DNA from: Methylumidiphilus sp963753955
Lineage (GTDB): Bacteria; Pseudomonadota; Gammaproteobacteria; Methylococcales; Methylococcaceae
Direction: 5' to 3'
Length of the DNA: 64,000 nucleotides
NCBI GenBank assembly: GCA_963753955.1
Contig: CAVWEM010000003.1
Coordinates: 1-64,000, forward strand
Made by a program: the position numbers and the translations under genes
The notes under the pieces: generated by a model
The model's input: the letters and a program-made list of their open reading frames with translations, nothing else
Databases searched by the model: none
Told to the model about the DNA's origin: nothing
In this document: in pieces, positions 63,816 through 64,000 of the stretch
Numbering within the stretch: position 1 is the stretch's first letter
How the letters are laid out: every line of letters starts with the position of its first letter

Positions 63816-64000
63816 CTAGATGTCCTGCGAAAACCGCTTCAGGCTAAACGCATACGCGGCGAGGAACAGGCATAGCAGACCGATCAGCACCATGCTTGCC
63901 GCCGCGCCGAACGGCCAGTCGCGGGCATCGAGGAACTGGTCTTTGAGAAAATTGCCCGCCAACAACTCCCGCGAGCCACCCAGCACGTCGGTGATGAAAA
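63816..64000 (-). CDS. potB: Polyamine-type ABC transporter permease (PotB-like), 3' part
   Basis: Frame open at the right edge and ending at TAG 63816-63818. The C-terminus reads TDVLGGSRELLAGNFLKDQF, then a membrane segment (MVLIGLLCLFLAAYAF), as in PotB. 4 bases before potC on the same strand. The start lies outside the window. Confidence 0.85.
   Translation of the reverse strand, partial: FITDVLGGSRELLAGNFLKDQFLDARDWPFGAAASMVLIGLLCLFLAAYAFSLKRFSQDI

Overview
The window looks like a chromosomal segment of a GC-rich gammaproteobacterium. Supporting signs are an HflD homologue, the conserved order mnmG-rsmG-parA-parB, a class III PHA synthase (phaC-phaE), and CDP-archaeol-synthase-like and DUF1614 membrane proteins. 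Chromatiales or Methylococcales would fit, but I cannot place it to genus. No tRNA, rRNA or CRISPR array was seen. Many single-base indels break otherwise intact genes (DUF3422 protein, hoxW-like protease, Lon-related protease, mnmG, a ketosynthase, hflD, an RND pump). Several sit in homopolymers, so much of this is probably uncorrected sequencing error.

Left part (1-11.2 kb): a DUF3422 gene end, a hydrogenase-type maturation protease, a three-gene leftward operon led by a Fic-like/zeta-toxin-like fusion, and a Lon-related protease. An AT-rich type II Zorya-like anti-phage locus follows (zorA, zorB, HNH zorE). Its zorA tail has two 69-residue repeats and an in-frame stop. A 1049-bp IS5-family element sits at the zorB/zorE junction, and removing it restores the original zorB end and an ATGA overlap with zorE.

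11.2-26.4 kb is mainly core: a 5'-nucleotidase lipoprotein, a TgpA-type transglutaminase, NfeD and SPFH proteins, mnmG-rsmG-parA-parB, and a PHA granule operon. A DnaA-box-rich, AT-rich element lies at 15.04-15.29 kb, near mnmG as oriC often is. A diverged second copy lies at 47.68-47.91 kb.

26.4-29.5 kb is IS debris: an ISAs1 remnant, an intact IS110 transposase and an Rpn-family remnant. 29.5-41.1 kb is a tightly packed 13-gene leftward biosynthetic operon. It encodes an alpha-oxoamine synthase, an unknown protein, a FAD oxidoreductase, an acyltransferase, a dehydratase, a ketosynthase, a ketoreductase, an HMG-CoA-synthase-like protein, two enoyl-CoA hydratase-like proteins (ECH1 and ECH2 types), two FabL-like enoyl reductases and an ACP. 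This is a complete polyketide beta-branching cassette combined with discrete FAS-type enzymes and no modular synthase. I consider it the most notable system in the window.

41.4-55.7 kb holds panC, panD, a pterin dehydratase, hflD, a MazG-like pyrophosphohydrolase, a metallophosphoesterase, a REP-flanked RAYT, membrane proteins, a CbpA-type DnaJ protein and a TetR-controlled MFP-RND-OMF efflux operon. 55.7-61.9 kb is again mobile: an IS4-type element with a clear 8-bp target duplication, an IS66-type element, a second RAYT with REPs plus a fragment of its copy, and an IS5-family element. The window ends in a polyamine-type ABC transporter operon (potB end, potC, potD).
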